Shown: positions 8,266-16,992 of the stretch, piece by piece
Layout of the letters: each line of letters starts with the position of its first letter
Numbering within the stretch: position 1 is the first letter of the stretch
Origin: Arthrobacter sp. ISL-72
Lineage (GTDB): Bacteria > Actinomycetota > Actinomycetes > Actinomycetales > Micrococcaceae
Direction: 5' to 3'
Assembly (NCBI RefSeq): GCF_018613755.1
Contig: NZ_JAGGPP010000008.1
Location: 248,001 to 312,000, forward strand
DNA: 64,000 nt
Program-made: the position numbers and the translations under genes
The notes under the pieces: model-generated
Database searches by the model: none
What the model saw: the letters and a program-made list of their open reading frames with translations, nothing else
Told to the model about the DNA's origin: nothing

Positions 8266-9084
8266 GTGAGTAATACAGAATTCCTGAACACGGACCCTTT
8301 TGACGCAGCCCGCGCTGCCGCCGACTACATTGCGGAGGAGACGGGCGTCGACAGCCACGACGTCGCGCTGGTGCTCGGCTCAGGCTGGGCCGAGGCCGCG
8401 GAGCTGATCGGCGAAACGACGGCCACGCTGTCCGCGGACGAGGTCCCCGGCTTCTCCCCGCCTGCCGTGGAAGGCCACGTGGGAACCATCCGGTCGGTCC
8501 TCACAAGGGAGGGCAAGCGCGCCCTGGTGCTCGGCGCCCGCACCCACTACTACGAAGGCAAGGGGGTCCGCGCCGTGGTGCACGGAGTCCGGACGGCTGC
8601 AGCGGCAGGCTGCAAGACCTTCGTGGTCACGAACGGCTGCGGCGGCCTCAACGAAAGCTGGGCCCCGGGCACTCCAGTGCTCATCAAAGATCACATCAAC
8701 CTCACCGCCGCCTCACCACTGGAAGGCGCGACCTTCGTTGACCTGACAGATCTGTACTCCGCCCGAATCCGGAAACTGGCCCGCGACGTTGACCCGTCCC
8801 TCGATGAAGGCGTGTACGCGCAGTTCACCGGCCCGCATTATGAAACGCCGGCGGAGGTGCAGTATGCCAAACGGATCGGGGCCGACCTCGTCGGCATGTC
8901 CACAGCGCTGGAAGCCATTGCCGCCCGGCATGCCGGCATGGAGGTTTTCGGCATCTCACTGGTCACCAACCTTGCCGCCGGCATCAGCCCCGTGCCGCTG
9001 AGCCACGAGGAAGTCCTGGAAGCCGGGCATGCCGCCGGTCCGCGCATCTCCAGGCTGCTTGCGGACATCATCGCCAAGCTCTGA
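8266..9084 (+). CDS. punA: Purine nucleoside phosphorylase
   Basis: The 272-residue enzyme cleaves purine (deoxy)ribonucleosides with phosphate to the base and (deoxy)ribose 1-phosphate in the cytoplasm. It belongs to the trimeric PNP family: LVLGSGWAEAA at the phosphate site, the ribose/phosphate segment ARTHYYEGK, VTNGCGGLN, GPHYETPAEV and the base-binding TNLAAGI with its Asn. The length is usual for the family. The GTG start has no ribosome site but a -10-like TAGCTT six bases upstream, suggesting a leaderless mRNA. The deoxyribose 1-phosphate it makes can, after a phosphomutase, feed DeoC, encoded at 27527. Confidence 0.93.
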   Translation: MSNTEFLNTDPFDAARAAADYIAEETGVDSHDVALVLGSGWAEAAELIGETTATLSADEVPGFSPPAVEGHVGTIRSVLTREGKRALVLGARTHYYEGKGVRAVVHGVRTAAAAGCKTFVVTNGCGGLNESWAPGTPVLIKDHINLTAASPLEGATFVDLTDLYSARIRKLARDVDPSLDEGVYAQFTGPHYETPAEVQYAKRIGADLVGMSTALEAIAARHAGMEVFGISLVTNLAAGISPVPLSHEEVLEAGHAAGPRISRLLADIIAKL

Positions 9085-9115
9085 CAGCAGCTTACCGCTG
9101 CTGCCCGCCGGGTTT

Positions 9116-9607
9116 TTACCTGTGGTTCCTGGCGGGCATCAGCCGGCGAAGCGTGCCCACCCGCGACCCTGGAAACTTCCGTTCCAGTGAGGCGGCAATG
9201 CCCGCAATGGTCTGCCGGGACAGCGTCTGCCGCCACGCAAGCTCGGCCTGCCGCATGGTCTGGGACACCAGGCAGCTGCGGAGGTAGTCTGCGCCGGGAT
9301 CCGCTCCCGGGGTGTTAGCGAGGATCGAATCACAGCGAAAGGCCGGTTCCGGACCTTCAATGGCCAGGACCACGTCCAGCACGGTAATTTTTTCCGCCGG
9401 CCGCGCCAGCTGGAAGCCCCCGCGCGGTCCCGACACGGAGGACAGAATGCCAGCCCGTACCAGTGCCTGCAGTTGCTTGTTCAGATAGGCAGCAGGGAGC
9501 TGGTACAACTCCGCCAGCCGGCCGCTGTTGACCGCCTCTCCCGGGGGCGCCCAGGACATGTCGACGCAGCAGTGCAGGGCCCACTCGACGCCCTGCCCCA
9601 TCTTCAT
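9116..9607 (-). CDS. Rrf2-family transcriptional regulator
   Basis: The 163-residue protein has an N-terminal winged helix of the Rrf2 family: GRLAELYQLPAAYLNKQLQALVRAGIL is the recognition region and SVSGPRGGFQLARP the wing. Rrf2 proteins such as IscR and NsrR often sense Fe-S clusters or redox through three clustered cysteines. Here only Cys13/Cys14, Cys92 and Cys112 are seen, so cluster binding is uncertain. It is divergent from the phosphohexomutase gene, with 97 bp between the starts. A TAGTGT -10-like sequence lies seven bases before its ATG, so it too may be leaderless. The target is unknown; the nearby nitrite reductase makes a nitrogen-oxide or redox role possible but unproven. Confidence 0.8.
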   Translation of the reverse strand: MKMGQGVEWALHCCVDMSWAPPGEAVNSGRLAELYQLPAAYLNKQLQALVRAGILSSVSGPRGGFQLARPAEKITVLDVVLAIEGPEPAFRCDSILANTPGADPGADYLRSCLVSQTMRQAELAWRQTLSRQTIAGIAASLERKFPGSRVGTLRRLMPARNHR

Positions 9608-9614
9608 TTTTCAG

Positions 9615-9620
9615 ACACTA
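9615..9620 (-). promoter_or_regulatory. -10-like element before the Rrf2 gene
   Basis: On the minus strand TAGTGT is followed by seven bases and the ATG at 9607, with no Shine-Dalgarno sequence. The arrangement suggests a leaderless transcript. Confidence 0.35.
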
Positions 9621-9692
9621 CTTGTCCGGAAAATTTGGTGTCAAGGATGCGTTTGGGTGCTTCCCGCGCAGCGCTTTGCTGCGGTTAGACGA

Positions 9693-9698
9693 TAGCTT
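9693..9698 (+). promoter_or_regulatory. -10 element of a probable leaderless phosphohexomutase promoter
   Basis: TAGCTT sits exactly six bases before the ATG at 9705, within the same CGATAGCTTG decamer as before punA. No ribosome site precedes the ATG. Confidence 0.55.
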
Positions 9699-9704
9699 GT
9701 TCCT

Positions 9705-11468
9705 ATGACGTCTTCCGATGCCGAACTTCCGCTGTTGCTGAGCGATGCCCGGGTTTGGGCCGCCCAGGACCCGGATCCCGCCACTTCCGCAGCCTTGGCC
9801 GAACTGATCCGGCTTTCCGAGGACGGAGTTCCCTCCGCCCGTCAGGCACTCGCGGACAGCTTCAGCGGAACACTGCAGTTCGGCACGGCAGGGCTGCGCG
9901 CGGAGCTTGGCCCCGGCCCCAACCGGATGAACCGCGTGGTTGTCCGGCGCGCAGCCGCCGGTTTCGCCGCTTTCCTGACCGCCGCCGTCGGGGAAGCCGC
10001 TCCCGGAACCGCACCCCGCGCCGTCGTCGGCTACGACGCCCGGCACAATTCCGATATCTTCGCCGAGGAAACGGCGGCCATCTTCACGGCCGCAGGAATC
10101 GAAACCTTCCTGATGCCGCAGGCGCTCCCCACGCCGTTGCTCGCCTACGCCGTCCGGGCGCTGGACTGCGACGGCGGCGTGATGGTCACGGCCAGCCACA
10201 ACCCTCCCCAGGACAACGGCTACAAGGTGTACCTCGGCCGGCATGCGGTGGAGAACAGCGGCCGGGGCGCGCAGATCGTGGCACCGTACGATGAGCGGAT
10301 CGCCGCGGAAATTGGCCGCGTGGGAACGGTGGAATCGATCAAGCTGGCGCCTGCGGGCTGGACCGTGCTTGAGCCGTCCATCGCAGCGGACTACCAGGCA
10401 GCGGTGGCTGGCCTGGCCCTTTCCAGGCAGTTCCCGGCCCGGGACTTGAAAATTGTCCTGACGCCCATGCACGGCGTCGGTGGAGAAACCGCCGTTTCCG
10501 TGCTGAACGCCGCCGGATTCGGGGACGTCACCCTGGTCTCAGAGCAGTCGCAGCCGGACCCTGACTTCCCCACCGTGAACTTCCCCAATCCCGAGGAGCC
10601 CGGCGCGCTGGACCTTGCCTTGGCAACGGCAGCCCGTGTGGGCGCGGACATTGTGCTGGCCAACGACCCCGACGCCGACCGCGCAGCCGTGGCAGCCAAG
10701 GACCCGGATTCGGGGGCGTGGCGCATGCTACGCGGTGATGAGGTGGGCGCATTGCTGGGCGCGCACGTTGTGGCCAGGCTTGCCGCCGGCAGTGAGGGCC
10801 CTGCGGGCGGCACTGCGGGCACGGCCCAGGGCGTCTTCGCGAACTCGATTGTTTCCTCGCGGCTGCTGGCACGGATTGCCGCTGCGGCCGGGTATGCCCA
10901 CGAGGAAACCCTCACCGGGTTCAAATGGATTTCCCGCGTTCCCGGCCTGCTCTACGGCTACGAGGAAGCACTGGGCTATTGCGTGGCACCCGAACTCGTC
11001 CGGGACAAGGACGGCATCTCGGCGGCGGTGCTCATCGCGGAACTCGCAGCTGCGGCCAAGGCGGACGGCAAGACGATCTTCCACACGCTGGACGAGCTGT
11101 ACCTGGTGCACGGTCTGCACGCCAGCGACCAGCTCAGCATCCGCGTGGCGGACCTGGGCCTGCTGGACGCCATGATGAACCGGCTCCGGGTCAATCCCCC
11201 GGAATCATTTGGCGGATCCGCCGTCGAAGCGTTCCGGGACCTGGCCGAGGGCAGTGAAAACCTGCCGCCGACGGACGGCCTGCTTTACCTGACGAAGGAT
11301 CTCAGCCGGGTGATCATCCGTCCCAGCGGCACGGAGCCGAAGCTCAAGTGCTACCTGGAGGTCATTCAAAGCGTGGGCTCCGCTGCAGAGCTGCCCGGAG
11401 CGCGGCAGGCGGCCCGGGCAGCGCTCGACGGCGTTCTGGGGGACGTGCGGGAGGCCCTGGGGCTGTAG
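9705..11468 (+). CDS. Phosphomannomutase/phosphoglucomutase family enzyme
   Basis: The 587-residue alpha-D-phosphohexomutase interconverts sugar 1- and 6-phosphates, or possibly (deoxy)ribose 1- and 5-phosphate given its neighbour punA. The four family sites are visible: active serine loop TASHNPPQDNGYK, metal loop NDPDADR, sugar-binding loop GYEEALGY and phosphate-binding RPSGTEPKLKCYLE. It corresponds in layout to PmmB (Rv3308) beside deoD in M. tuberculosis. The tail carries an Ala-rich end. It is convergent with nirD, with one base between the stops. The promoter looks leaderless. The family is certain; the preferred sugar is not. Confidence 0.9.
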   Translation: MTSSDAELPLLLSDARVWAAQDPDPATSAALAELIRLSEDGVPSARQALADSFSGTLQFGTAGLRAELGPGPNRMNRVVVRRAAAGFAAFLTAAVGEAAPGTAPRAVVGYDARHNSDIFAEETAAIFTAAGIETFLMPQALPTPLLAYAVRALDCDGGVMVTASHNPPQDNGYKVYLGRHAVENSGRGAQIVAPYDERIAAEIGRVGTVESIKLAPAGWTVLEPSIAADYQAAVAGLALSRQFPARDLKIVLTPMHGVGGETAVSVLNAAGFGDVTLVSEQSQPDPDFPTVNFPNPEEPGALDLALATAARVGADIVLANDPDADRAAVAAKDPDSGAWRMLRGDEVGALLGAHVVARLAAGSEGPAGGTAGTAQGVFANSIVSSRLLARIAAAAGYAHEETLTGFKWISRVPGLLYGYEEALGYCVAPELVRDKDGISAAVLIAELAAAAKADGKTIFHTLDELYLVHGLHASDQLSIRVADLGLLDAMMNRLRVNPPESFGGSAVEAFRDLAEGSENLPPTDGLLYLTKDLSRVIIRPSGTEPKLKCYLEVIQSVGSAAELPGARQAARAALDGVLGDVREALGL

Positions 11469-11469
11469 G

Positions 11470-11835
11470 TTAGAGCTCGACTTCGACGAAGCCGTCCACG
11501 ACACGGGCCGGGAACGTGGGGAGGCGAAGTCCGGCGGTGCCAAAGCATTCGCCGGTTTCCAGGTCGTAGACCTCTTTGTGCAGCGGGGATGCAATGGTGG
11601 GGCGCGATCCGCGCGAGCCAACAATGCCGCGTGCCATCACGTGCGCCCCGGTGGCGGGATCTTCCTGCGCCACGGCGAACACCTCGCTGGCCGCGGTGCG
11701 GAACAGCGCCACCTGGCGGCCGGCGATCAGTGCAGCCTCACCCCATGCCAGCTCCAGTTCCTCCACGGCGCAAACACGGTTCCAGCCCGTTGCAAATCCG
11801 GCGGTCTGGTGGTCAAGTTCAAGTATTGCGGTCAT
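11470..11835 (-). CDS. nirD: Nitrite reductase small subunit NirD
   Basis: The 121-residue Rieske-fold protein is the small partner of the NADH-dependent assimilatory nitrite reductase NirB. The family pattern is present (NRVCAVEELELAWGEAALI, VALFRTAASEVFAVAQEDP, IASPLHKEVYDLETGECF), and the Rieske Cys/His ligands are largely missing, as is normal for NirD. The start is ATG at 11835, nine bases after a GAGAGGGG site; longer in-frame starts up to 11982 lack one. It is divergent from nirB, whereas nirB and nirD usually lie head to tail in one operon. It may share regulation through the intergenic GlnR box. Confidence 0.88.
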   Translation of the reverse strand: MTAILELDHQTAGFATGWNRVCAVEELELAWGEAALIAGRQVALFRTAASEVFAVAQEDPATGAHVMARGIVGSRGSRPTIASPLHKEVYDLETGECFGTAGLRLPTFPARVVDGFVEVEL

Positions 11836-12011
11836 TTCCGGCCCCTCTCGCATTGCTTGCGGCCCGGCGCTCTTGGGATGCGCAGCGGGCCCGGACCGCC
11901 GACGCGGCCACATCACCAAGCTAGGGCTGCGGTGTTTCAACAGCGTGCAGTCAATGTGTCCGGCACGTAAAAGGCAACTCACCTGTCCGGAAATCCATTC
12001 GTGATGCAGAA

Positions 12012-12049
12012 GTTAAGTTCACGAAACATAAGGGAAACTGAAGCGAAAC
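12012..12049 (+). promoter_or_regulatory. GlnR operator in the nirD-nirB intergenic region
   Basis: Four half-sites at perfect 11-bp steps read GTTAA (12012-12016), GAAAC (12023-12027), GAAAC (12034-12038) and GAAAC (12045-12049), each separated by six bases. The last three satisfy AC-n9-AC-n9-AC exactly. This is the layout of GlnR boxes on nitrogen genes of actinobacteria. It lies about 80 bp before the nirB start and about 180 bp before nirD. The rest of 11836-12127 holds no gene that I can support. Confidence 0.7.
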
Positions 12050-12127
12050 TGCCCTTGCCTAGTCTGGATGGACACCTCGATTGAGATGGTCGCAGATCAC
12101 CGCTGCGCCCCATGCGAAAGGCCCACA

Positions 12128-14752
12128 GTGACCGGACAGACTTCAAGCACAAAGACACCACGCCGCATCGTGGTCGCCGGCGGCGGCCCCGCGGCCCACC
12201 GTTTTGCGGATGCAATGCATGCCCGTGGCCTTGAAGGCTGGCATGTGACTGTCCTCACCGAGGAAGCGCACCTCCCCTACGACCGCGTAGCTCTCTCGAA
12301 GGCCCTCACCGATATGGATTATGACCTCACCTTGGGTGAGGCCGCCATGTGGGACCACGCTTCCATGGACCTGAAGACCGGCGAGCGCGTGGTCAAGATC
12401 AATGCCGAAGCCAAGACGGTGGAAACCGCTGCCGGCAACACTTTTGAATACGACGAACTGGTGGTCGCCACCGGTTCGAATGCGGCCCGCCTGCCGATCC
12501 CGGGCGCCGAGCTCACCCACGTCTACCGCACGCTTGAAGACGTCTGGGCCATCAACAAGGCCATCGCCGAGCTGACGGAAAAGCTCGGCCGCAAGGTCAA
12601 CGCCGTCACCATCGGTGGCGGCCTCCTCGGCCTCGAGTCGGCCGCCGGCACGGAGCAGCTCGGTGCAACGCCGATCGTCATCGACGGTTCGCAGTGGCTG
12701 ATGGCCACCCAGCTGGACGAAGGAGCGGGCCAGGCAATGGGCCGGCTCATCAAGGCCAAGGGCTTTGAAGTCCACGGCGGCGTCTTCCCGTCGGAAGTCC
12801 TCTCCGACGGCGACGGCCAGGTCACAGGCGTCCTCATGGCCGACGGGCGCATCATCGACGCCGACATGGTGATTGTCGCCATCGGCGTCCGGCCCCGCGA
12901 TGAACTCTTCCGCGCCGCCGAGGGCGAGGAACAGCTGTTCAGCCTGGGCCAGCGCGGCGGTGTGGTCATCAACGACTACTGCGCCACCGAAGTACCGGGC
13001 ATCTGGGCCATCGGTGAAGTAGCCAACTTCGGCGGCATGTGCCTGGGCCTTGTTGCCCCGGCCAACACCATGGCGGAGATCGTGGCCGACCGCCTGCATG
13101 GCGGGGATGCCACCTTCCCCGGCTTCGACACCGCCACCAAGCTGAAGCTGTCCGGCGTGGACGTTGCCAGCTTCGGCGACGCGTTTGCCAAGACCGAGCA
13201 CGCCCTCGAAATTGTTTACGCCGACCCCGCCCGCGGCGTCTACCAGAAGATTGTCACCACCGATGACGCCAAGACCCTGCTGGGCGGCATCTTCGTGGGC
13301 GACGCCTCACCGTACATGAGCCTGCGTCCGCTCCTCGGCCGCGAACTTCCGGCCGAACCCGGCGCGTTCCTCAGCGCGGCCGGAGGCGGCGACGCCCCGG
13401 AAACGGAACTGCCGGACGACGCCACCCTGTGCTCCTGCAACAACGTCACCGCCGGAAGCATCCGTGACGCCATCAACGGCTGCGGCGCCTGCGAGGGCAA
13501 CGCACCGGTCCAGGAACTCGGCGAACTCAAGGGCTGCACCCGCGCCGGAACCCAGTGCGGCTCCTGTGTGCCGATGCTCAAGAAGCTCCTGGAAACGGAA
13601 CTTACCAAGTCCGGCGTCGAAGTTTCCAAGGCCCTGTGCGAGCACATCGAGCTGTCCCGCCAGGAACTGTTCGACGCCATCCGCGTCCTGGAACTGACCT
13701 CCTTCGAAGAGATCATGGCCAAGTACGGCACCGGCGCCGGCTGCGATATCTGCAAGCCGACCATCGCCAACATCCTGGCAAGCCAGAACAGCGCCTACGT
13801 CCTGGATGCCGGCCGCGGCACCCTGCAGGACACCAACGACCGCGCCCTCGCCAACATGCAGAAGGACGGCACATACTCGGTGGTCCCCCGCATCGCCGGC
13901 GGCGAGATCACCCCGAAGAAGCTCGGCGTCATCGCCGCCGTGGCCGAGAAGTACAACCTGTACACCAAGATCACCGGCGGACAGCGCATCGACATGTTCG
14001 GTGCCCGGCTGGAGCAGCTGCCGGAGATCTGGAAGGAACTGGTGGACGCCGGCTTCGAATCCGGCCAGGCCTACGGCAAGAGCCTGCGCACGGTGAAGTC
14101 CTGCGTCGGTTCCACCTGGTGCCGCTTCGGTGTCCAGGACTCGGTGGCCATGGCCATCCAGCTGGAACTGCGCTACCGCGGCCTCCGCAGCCCGCACAAG
14201 CTCAAGATGGGCGTCTCCGGCTGTGCCCGTGAATGCGCCGAAGCCCGCGGCAAGGACGTCGGCGTGATCGCCACGGCTGACGGCTGGAACCTGTACGTCG
14301 GCGGCAACGGCGGTGCCACCCCGGCCCACGCCCAGCTGCTGGCCAAGGACCTCGACGACGAGACGCTGATCAAGTACATCGACCGCTACTTCATGTACTA
14401 CATCCGCACCGCCGACCGCCTGCAGCGCACCGCGCGCTGGCAGGAAGAGCTCGACGGCGGCATCAAGCACGTGGAGGACGTGGTGGTCAAGGACACCCTG
14501 GGCATTGCCGAGGACCTTGAGGCAGCCATGGCCAAGCACGTCGACACCTACATTGACGAATGGGCCGACACCCTGAAGGATCCCGAGCGCCTGCGCCGGT
14601 TCCGCTCCTTCGTCAACGCTCCGGACCAGAAGGATGACTCCATCACCTTCGTCCCGGACGAGCGCGGCCAGATGCGCCCCGCCACGGCTGAGGAGAAAGG
14701 AAAGGTCCTGATCGGCTCTTCCATCCCCATGCGGCCCTCCACTGAGAACTGA
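12128..14752 (+). CDS. nirB: Assimilatory nitrite reductase large subunit NirB
   Basis: The 874-residue enzyme reduces nitrite to ammonia with NAD(P)H, using FAD, Fe-S centres and sirohaem. In order: FAD motif VVAGGGPAAHRF (about 12), NAD motif TIGGGLLGLES, a BFD [2Fe-2S] domain starting at Cys435-x-Cys437, a second Cys pair in GAGCDICKP, a ferredoxin-like half-domain, and the sirohaem/[4Fe-4S] ligands Cys659, Cys665, Cys699 and Cys703 (SCVGSTWC and SGCAREC). The start is taken as GTG at 12128, seven bases after GAAAGG. An ATG at 12068 would add 20 residues unlike the family and bring the start close to the GlnR box. It is followed by cobA after 22 bp. Confidence 0.94.
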   Translation: MTGQTSSTKTPRRIVVAGGGPAAHRFADAMHARGLEGWHVTVLTEEAHLPYDRVALSKALTDMDYDLTLGEAAMWDHASMDLKTGERVVKINAEAKTVETAAGNTFEYDELVVATGSNAARLPIPGAELTHVYRTLEDVWAINKAIAELTEKLGRKVNAVTIGGGLLGLESAAGTEQLGATPIVIDGSQWLMATQLDEGAGQAMGRLIKAKGFEVHGGVFPSEVLSDGDGQVTGVLMADGRIIDADMVIVAIGVRPRDELFRAAEGEEQLFSLGQRGGVVINDYCATEVPGIWAIGEVANFGGMCLGLVAPANTMAEIVADRLHGGDATFPGFDTATKLKLSGVDVASFGDAFAKTEHALEIVYADPARGVYQKIVTTDDAKTLLGGIFVGDASPYMSLRPLLGRELPAEPGAFLSAAGGGDAPETELPDDATLCSCNNVTAGSIRDAINGCGACEGNAPVQELGELKGCTRAGTQCGSCVPMLKKLLETELTKSGVEVSKALCEHIELSRQELFDAIRVLELTSFEEIMAKYGTGAGCDICKPTIANILASQNSAYVLDAGRGTLQDTNDRALANMQKDGTYSVVPRIAGGEITPKKLGVIAAVAEKYNLYTKITGGQRIDMFGARLEQLPEIWKELVDAGFESGQAYGKSLRTVKSCVGSTWCRFGVQDSVAMAIQLELRYRGLRSPHKLKMGVSGCARECAEARGKDVGVIATADGWNLYVGGNGGATPAHAQLLAKDLDDETLIKYIDRYFMYYIRTADRLQRTARWQEELDGGIKHVEDVVVKDTLGIAEDLEAAMAKHVDTYIDEWADTLKDPERLRRFRSFVNAPDQKDDSITFVPDERGQMRPATAEEKGKVLIGSSIPMRPSTEN

Positions 14753-14774
14753 TTGACGAGAACGAGGTATAGCC

Positions 14775-15809
14775 ATGCAGCTCAGCATTGATCTCACCGG
14801 CCGTGAAGTCCTGGTCACCGGCTCAGACCACGCCGCACGGCAGGCGGTCCGCCGCTACCAGGCTGCCGGCGCCGTCGTCTCCCGCCTCAGCACCCCGGAG
14901 GGCGCAAGCTCCGACGGACCGCTGCCCGAACGTCTGTTCCTCGTGGCCGCCGTCGACGACGCCCAGCCCGGCTGGGACGCACTGCTGGACCGGTGCCGGG
15001 AAGCCGGCATCCCGGTTTCGATGGAATCCGCCGCAGGCGCAGTCGGCCACGTGACCCTGGTGGGCGGCGGCCCCGGCGTCAGCGAGCTGCTGACTGTGGC
15101 CGCCGTCAAGGCACTGCGCGATGCCGACGTCGTCTTCTACGACCGGCTCGCACCCTACCAGGAGCTGCCGTCCCTGACCTCGGCCGAGCTGGTGGATGTG
15201 GGAAAGCAGCCCGGCCACCACAAAGTCAGCCAGGGCGACATCGAGAAGCTCATGGTGCAAAGCGCGCTGGCCGGCAACAACGTGGTGCGGCTCAAGGGCG
15301 GCGACCCCTACGTATTCGGCCGCGGCGGCGAAGAAGTGGCAGCCTGCGTGGCAGCCGGCGTACCGGTCAAGGTCATCTCCGGCGTCACCAGCGCCATCTC
15401 CGTTCCGGCGGCCGCCGGAATTCCGGTGACGCACCGCGAAGTCAGCCACATGTTCACCGTGGTGTCCGGCCACGCACCGCTGACCGAGAAGGAGCTCACC
15501 CACCTCGCCGGGCTGGGCGGGACCATCGTGGTCCTCATGGGCATCGGAACACTGCACCAGCTGGCCGCCGGACTGCGGCGGGCCGGCATGCGGGCAGACA
15601 TGCCGATGGCCGTCGTCGAACGCGGCTACCGCCCCGGACAGCGCACCACCATCGCCCAGCTGGGTACGATTGTCACAGCGGCCGCCGATTGCACCAACCC
15701 GGCAGTGCTTGTCATCGGCGAGGTGGTGCGGGTGGCTGAAGCCAACCGCGGGCACGCCGAGGCGGCGGCCGATCTCGACCGCCTCGCAGCGTCACTGATG
15801 GGATCGTGA
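14775..15809 (+). CDS. cobA: Uroporphyrinogen-III C-methyltransferase
   Basis: The 344-residue SUMT transfers two methyl groups from SAM to uroporphyrinogen III, giving precorrin-2, the precursor of the sirohaem needed by NirB. The methyltransferase core starts near residue 92: VTLVGGGPGVSELLTVAAVKAL, then VVRLKGGDPYVFGRGGEE and VPVTHREVSH-like segments (GIPVTHREVSHMFTVVSGH). The first 90 residues look like a reduced Rossmann domain as in CysG (REVLVTGSDHAARQAVRRYQ), but GxGxxG is degenerate, so dehydrogenase/ferrochelatase activity is doubtful. It lies in the nirB operon; a separate oxidase/chelatase would then be needed elsewhere. Confidence 0.92.
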   Translation: MQLSIDLTGREVLVTGSDHAARQAVRRYQAAGAVVSRLSTPEGASSDGPLPERLFLVAAVDDAQPGWDALLDRCREAGIPVSMESAAGAVGHVTLVGGGPGVSELLTVAAVKALRDADVVFYDRLAPYQELPSLTSAELVDVGKQPGHHKVSQGDIEKLMVQSALAGNNVVRLKGGDPYVFGRGGEEVAACVAAGVPVKVISGVTSAISVPAAAGIPVTHREVSHMFTVVSGHAPLTEKELTHLAGLGGTIVVLMGIGTLHQLAAGLRRAGMRADMPMAVVERGYRPGQRTTIAQLGTIVTAAADCTNPAVLVIGEVVRVAEANRGHAEAAADLDRLAASLMGS

Positions 15810-15819
15810 AAGTAACACC

Positions 15820-16992
15820 ATGAGCGCCTTGAACTCTATTGCCCCCGCTACGGCTCCCGCGGCTTCCGGCCCGCAGGACTCCCCTGCTGCCGACGGCCCG
15901 GACGCGCCCCTGGAGGGGTTCCGGATCGGCGTGACGTCGCATCGGCGTTCCCAGGACCTGATCGAGGCCCTGGAACGGCGCGGAGCGGAGGTGCTGCACG
16001 CGCCTGCGCTGAAGATCGCGCCGGTGCAGGAGGACATGCGCCTCATCGATGACACCCGCGCCATCATCGCTGCCAAGCCCGATCTTTGCATCGCCACCAC
16101 CGCCTACGGCATGCGCCGCTGGTGCGAGGCGGCCGACGCTTCGGGCATCGGCGACGAACTGCTGGAGACCCTCGCTGCCTGCCGGATGTTTGTCCGCGGA
16201 CCGAAGGCGCGCGGTGCCGTCCGCGCCGCCGGACTCGCCGACGTCGGGATCAGCAGTGACGAAACCACGGCCACGCTAGTGGACATGCTGCTGAAGGAAG
16301 GCGTCCGCGGCAAGACCGTGGCAGTCCAGCTGCACGGCTACACTGACGTCCGCCAGCTCGAACGCCTCAAGATGTCCGGCGCCACCGTCCTCACGGTTAC
16401 GCCCTACCGCTGGGTCAAGCCGGACGGCGAGGACAAGCTGCCGCGGCTGATCGAGGCCGCCTGCAGCGGCAACCTGGACGTCCTGACCTTCACCAGCGCA
16501 CCGGCTGTCGACGCAATGTGGAGCACCGCCCACGAGATGGGCCTCTACAAGCAGCTCGTTGACGCCCTCAAGACCACGGTCACCACCGCCGTCGTCGGTC
16601 CCATCACGGCGCAGCCGCTGCTCGACGCCGGGCTGTCCCCGCTCATTCCTGAACGGTTCCGGATGGGGGCCCTGATCCGGCTTGTATGCGAGCATCTCGC
16701 CCTGAACCACGTGCGCCGCCTGGACACCCGGTCCGGCAGCGTGGAGCTCCGCGGACGGTCGCTGCGGATCAATGGCGAACCGGTCGAAATGGCGCCGGCA
16801 CCGCTCCTGCTGCTGCGGGCCCTGCTCGGGGCCGAGGGCGCTGTCCTCTCGCGGGAATCGCTTTCCGACCTGCTCGAACTGCGCGGCTCCGTGCACGCGC
16901 TGGACATGACCGTCAGCCGGTTGCGCTCCTCACTTCCGGACGGCCGGATGGTTGAAACCGTCGTCAAGCGCGGATACCGGATCCGGGTCTAG
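15820..16992 (+). CDS. nnaR: HemD-like/winged-helix regulator (NnaR type)
   Basis: The 390-residue protein joins an N-terminal uroporphyrinogen-III synthase-like domain (about 30-280, starting FRIGVTSHRRSQDLIEALERRG) to a C-terminal OmpR-type winged helix (about 300-390, ending TVSRLRSSLPDGRMVETVVKRGYRIRV). This fusion is known in actinobacteria as NnaR, a nitrate/nitrite assimilation regulator that works with GlnR in Streptomyces and Mycobacterium, and M. tuberculosis Rv0260c has the same build near narK3. It may sense a tetrapyrrole or retain HemD activity; the sequence alone does not decide. The ATG is ten bases after the cobA stop, with GTGAAAG as a weak ribosome site. Confidence 0.85.
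   Translation: MSALNSIAPATAPAASGPQDSPAADGPDAPLEGFRIGVTSHRRSQDLIEALERRGAEVLHAPALKIAPVQEDMRLIDDTRAIIAAKPDLCIATTAYGMRRWCEAADASGIGDELLETLAACRMFVRGPKARGAVRAAGLADVGISSDETTATLVDMLLKEGVRGKTVAVQLHGYTDVRQLERLKMSGATVLTVTPYRWVKPDGEDKLPRLIEAACSGNLDVLTFTSAPAVDAMWSTAHEMGLYKQLVDALKTTVTTAVVGPITAQPLLDAGLSPLIPERFRMGALIRLVCEHLALNHVRRLDTRSGSVELRGRSLRINGEPVEMAPAPLLLLRALLGAEGAVLSRESLSDLLELRGSVHALDMTVSRLRSSLPDGRMVETVVKRGYRIRV

Noticed and set aside
12068..12127. Extended nirB start at the ATG at 12068
   Set aside because: The added residues show no NirB similarity and would begin 19 bp from the GlnR array; GTG at 12128 has a better ribosome site.
13307..14818. 503-codon minus-strand frame opposite nirB
   Set aside because: Antisense to the conserved sirohaem domain, no motif, no ribosome site.
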